DNA of 64,000 nucleotides from Sedimenticola selenatireducens. Its GTDB lineage: Bacteria; Pseudomonadota; Gammaproteobacteria; Chromatiales; Chromatiaceae. How positions within the stretch are numbered: the first letter of the stretch is position 1; every line of letters begins with the position of its first letter. The stretch covers positions 1-64,000 of the forward strand of contig NZ_VMNH01000007.1 in the NCBI RefSeq assembly GCF_007625115.1. The letters run 5' to 3'. Below the pieces are notes generated by a model. The model made no database searches and was not told the DNA's origin. It was given only the letters and a program-made list of their open reading frames with translations. The position numbers and the translations under genes are program-made. Positions 63,701 to 64,000 of this stretch are shown here, piece after piece.

Positions 63701-64000
63701 GGATATGTGCTTTCTTTGGGATTTTATAACCAATACCACGAACTGTTTCGATGGTTGATTTTCCAAGCTTTTTACGCAAATGGTGGATGTACACCTCAAT
63801 GGCATTACTCTCTACACCATCCTCCCAGCCATACAGGGCCTCTTCAAGACGCTGTCTGGTCAGTGTCTGTCCGGCATTGCGCAAGAGTGTTTCAAGAATC
63901 GCAAATTCTCTGGATGTGCAGGTGATGGGCGTATCCTTGAACTGTACTGTACGACCAGCGGGGTCCAGAGTGATATCACCATACTGGAGTAGTGGTGTGC
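63693..64000 (-). CDS. OmpR-family response regulator, 5' part beyond the window
   Basis: Only the last 102 residues are in the window: the end of a linker and a complete winged-helix DNA-binding domain with TSREFAILETLLRNAGQTLT, LYGWEDGVESNAIEVYIHHL and RKKLGKSTIETVRGIGYKIP. The receiver domain lies outside. The frame is open to the window edge (64000), so the start is not visible. Operon partner of the histidine kinase, whose ATG overlaps its stop. Of the QseB/PmrA/TctD group by sequence pattern. Confidence 0.9.
   Translation of the reverse strand, partial: TPLLQYGDITLDPAGRTVQFKDTPITCTSREFAILETLLRNAGQTLTRQRLEEALYGWEDGVESNAIEVYIHHLRKKLGKSTIETVRGIGYKIPKKAHIHE

Overview
This is a 64 kb stretch of a gammaproteobacterial chromosome. 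The evidence is the gene order thrS-infC-rpmI-rplT-pheS-pheT-ihfA-merR-tRNA-Pro, an infC without an ATG start, four tRNAs with standard sigma-70 promoters, and proteins such as Tas, YgiQ, CreA, BtuBCD and DUF2835. Moderate GC, PHA depolymerase, a TSUP exporter, arsenite methylation, indolepyruvate:ferredoxin oxidoreductase and Leptospira-type citramalate synthase suggest an environmental lineage, perhaps Chromatiales or sulfur-oxidiser related. That placement is inference. Almost all of the window is ordinary housekeeping chromosome. I see no prophage, no CRISPR array and no intact insertion sequence.

Layout. 1-8.1 kb: transporter, small protein, aldo-keto reductase, radical-SAM YgiQ, CreA, then a minus-strand run of two lipoproteins and a DUF2167 protein, separated by REP-like palindromes. 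8.2-9.8 kb: an accessory patch with an intact parD antitoxin, a frameshifted parE toxin, a methyltransferase and a 92-nt inverted-repeat element. 9.8-17.4 kb: a ScfR-type regulator divergent from thrC, then cimA, arsM, an unknown gene, an HDOD protein and tRNA-Gly. 17.5-27.4 kb: mostly minus-strand amino-acid and amide metabolism (asparaginase-domain protein, GCS2-type ligase, N-formylglutamate amidohydrolase, leucine dehydrogenase-like enzyme, fused indolepyruvate oxidoreductase) and PHA depolymerase. 27.6-33.1 kb: a paired DnaA-box site, msrB, a structured leader before metZ, a methyltransferase, and a CBS/DUF2835/FG-GAP/WD40 run, then tRNA-Asn. 33.1-41 kb: pseudopilin, uvrB, PAP2 phosphatase and a MacAB-like export operon. 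41-49 kb: tRNA-Val and the thrS-to-tRNA-Pro translation operon. 49-57.2 kb: pabB, a TonB-like protein, a cobalamin riboswitch with btuB-btuF-btuC-btuD, and rsmE. 57.2-64 kb: LysE exporter, Lrp regulator divergent from a lysA-like decarboxylase, a CZB-domain chemoreceptor and a two-component system cut by the window end.

The genes work together in several small modules: citramalate and threonine routes to 2-oxobutyrate (cimA, thrC); oxidative breakdown of amino acids (leucine dehydrogenase plus indolepyruvate oxidoreductase); cobalamin import under riboswitch control; and translation machinery with autoregulatory signals. The most novel-looking element is the roughly 100-nt RNA upstream of metZ. 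It has its own promoter, a 14-bp hairpin that excludes a strong intrinsic terminator, and a perfect 9-bp closing stem, and it does not match any SAM-responsive riboswitch consensus I can recall. No large undescribed multi-gene system is evident; the best gene-level candidates are the ligase/amidohydrolase/asparaginase-like trio and the CBS-DUF2835-FG-GAP-WD40 cluster.
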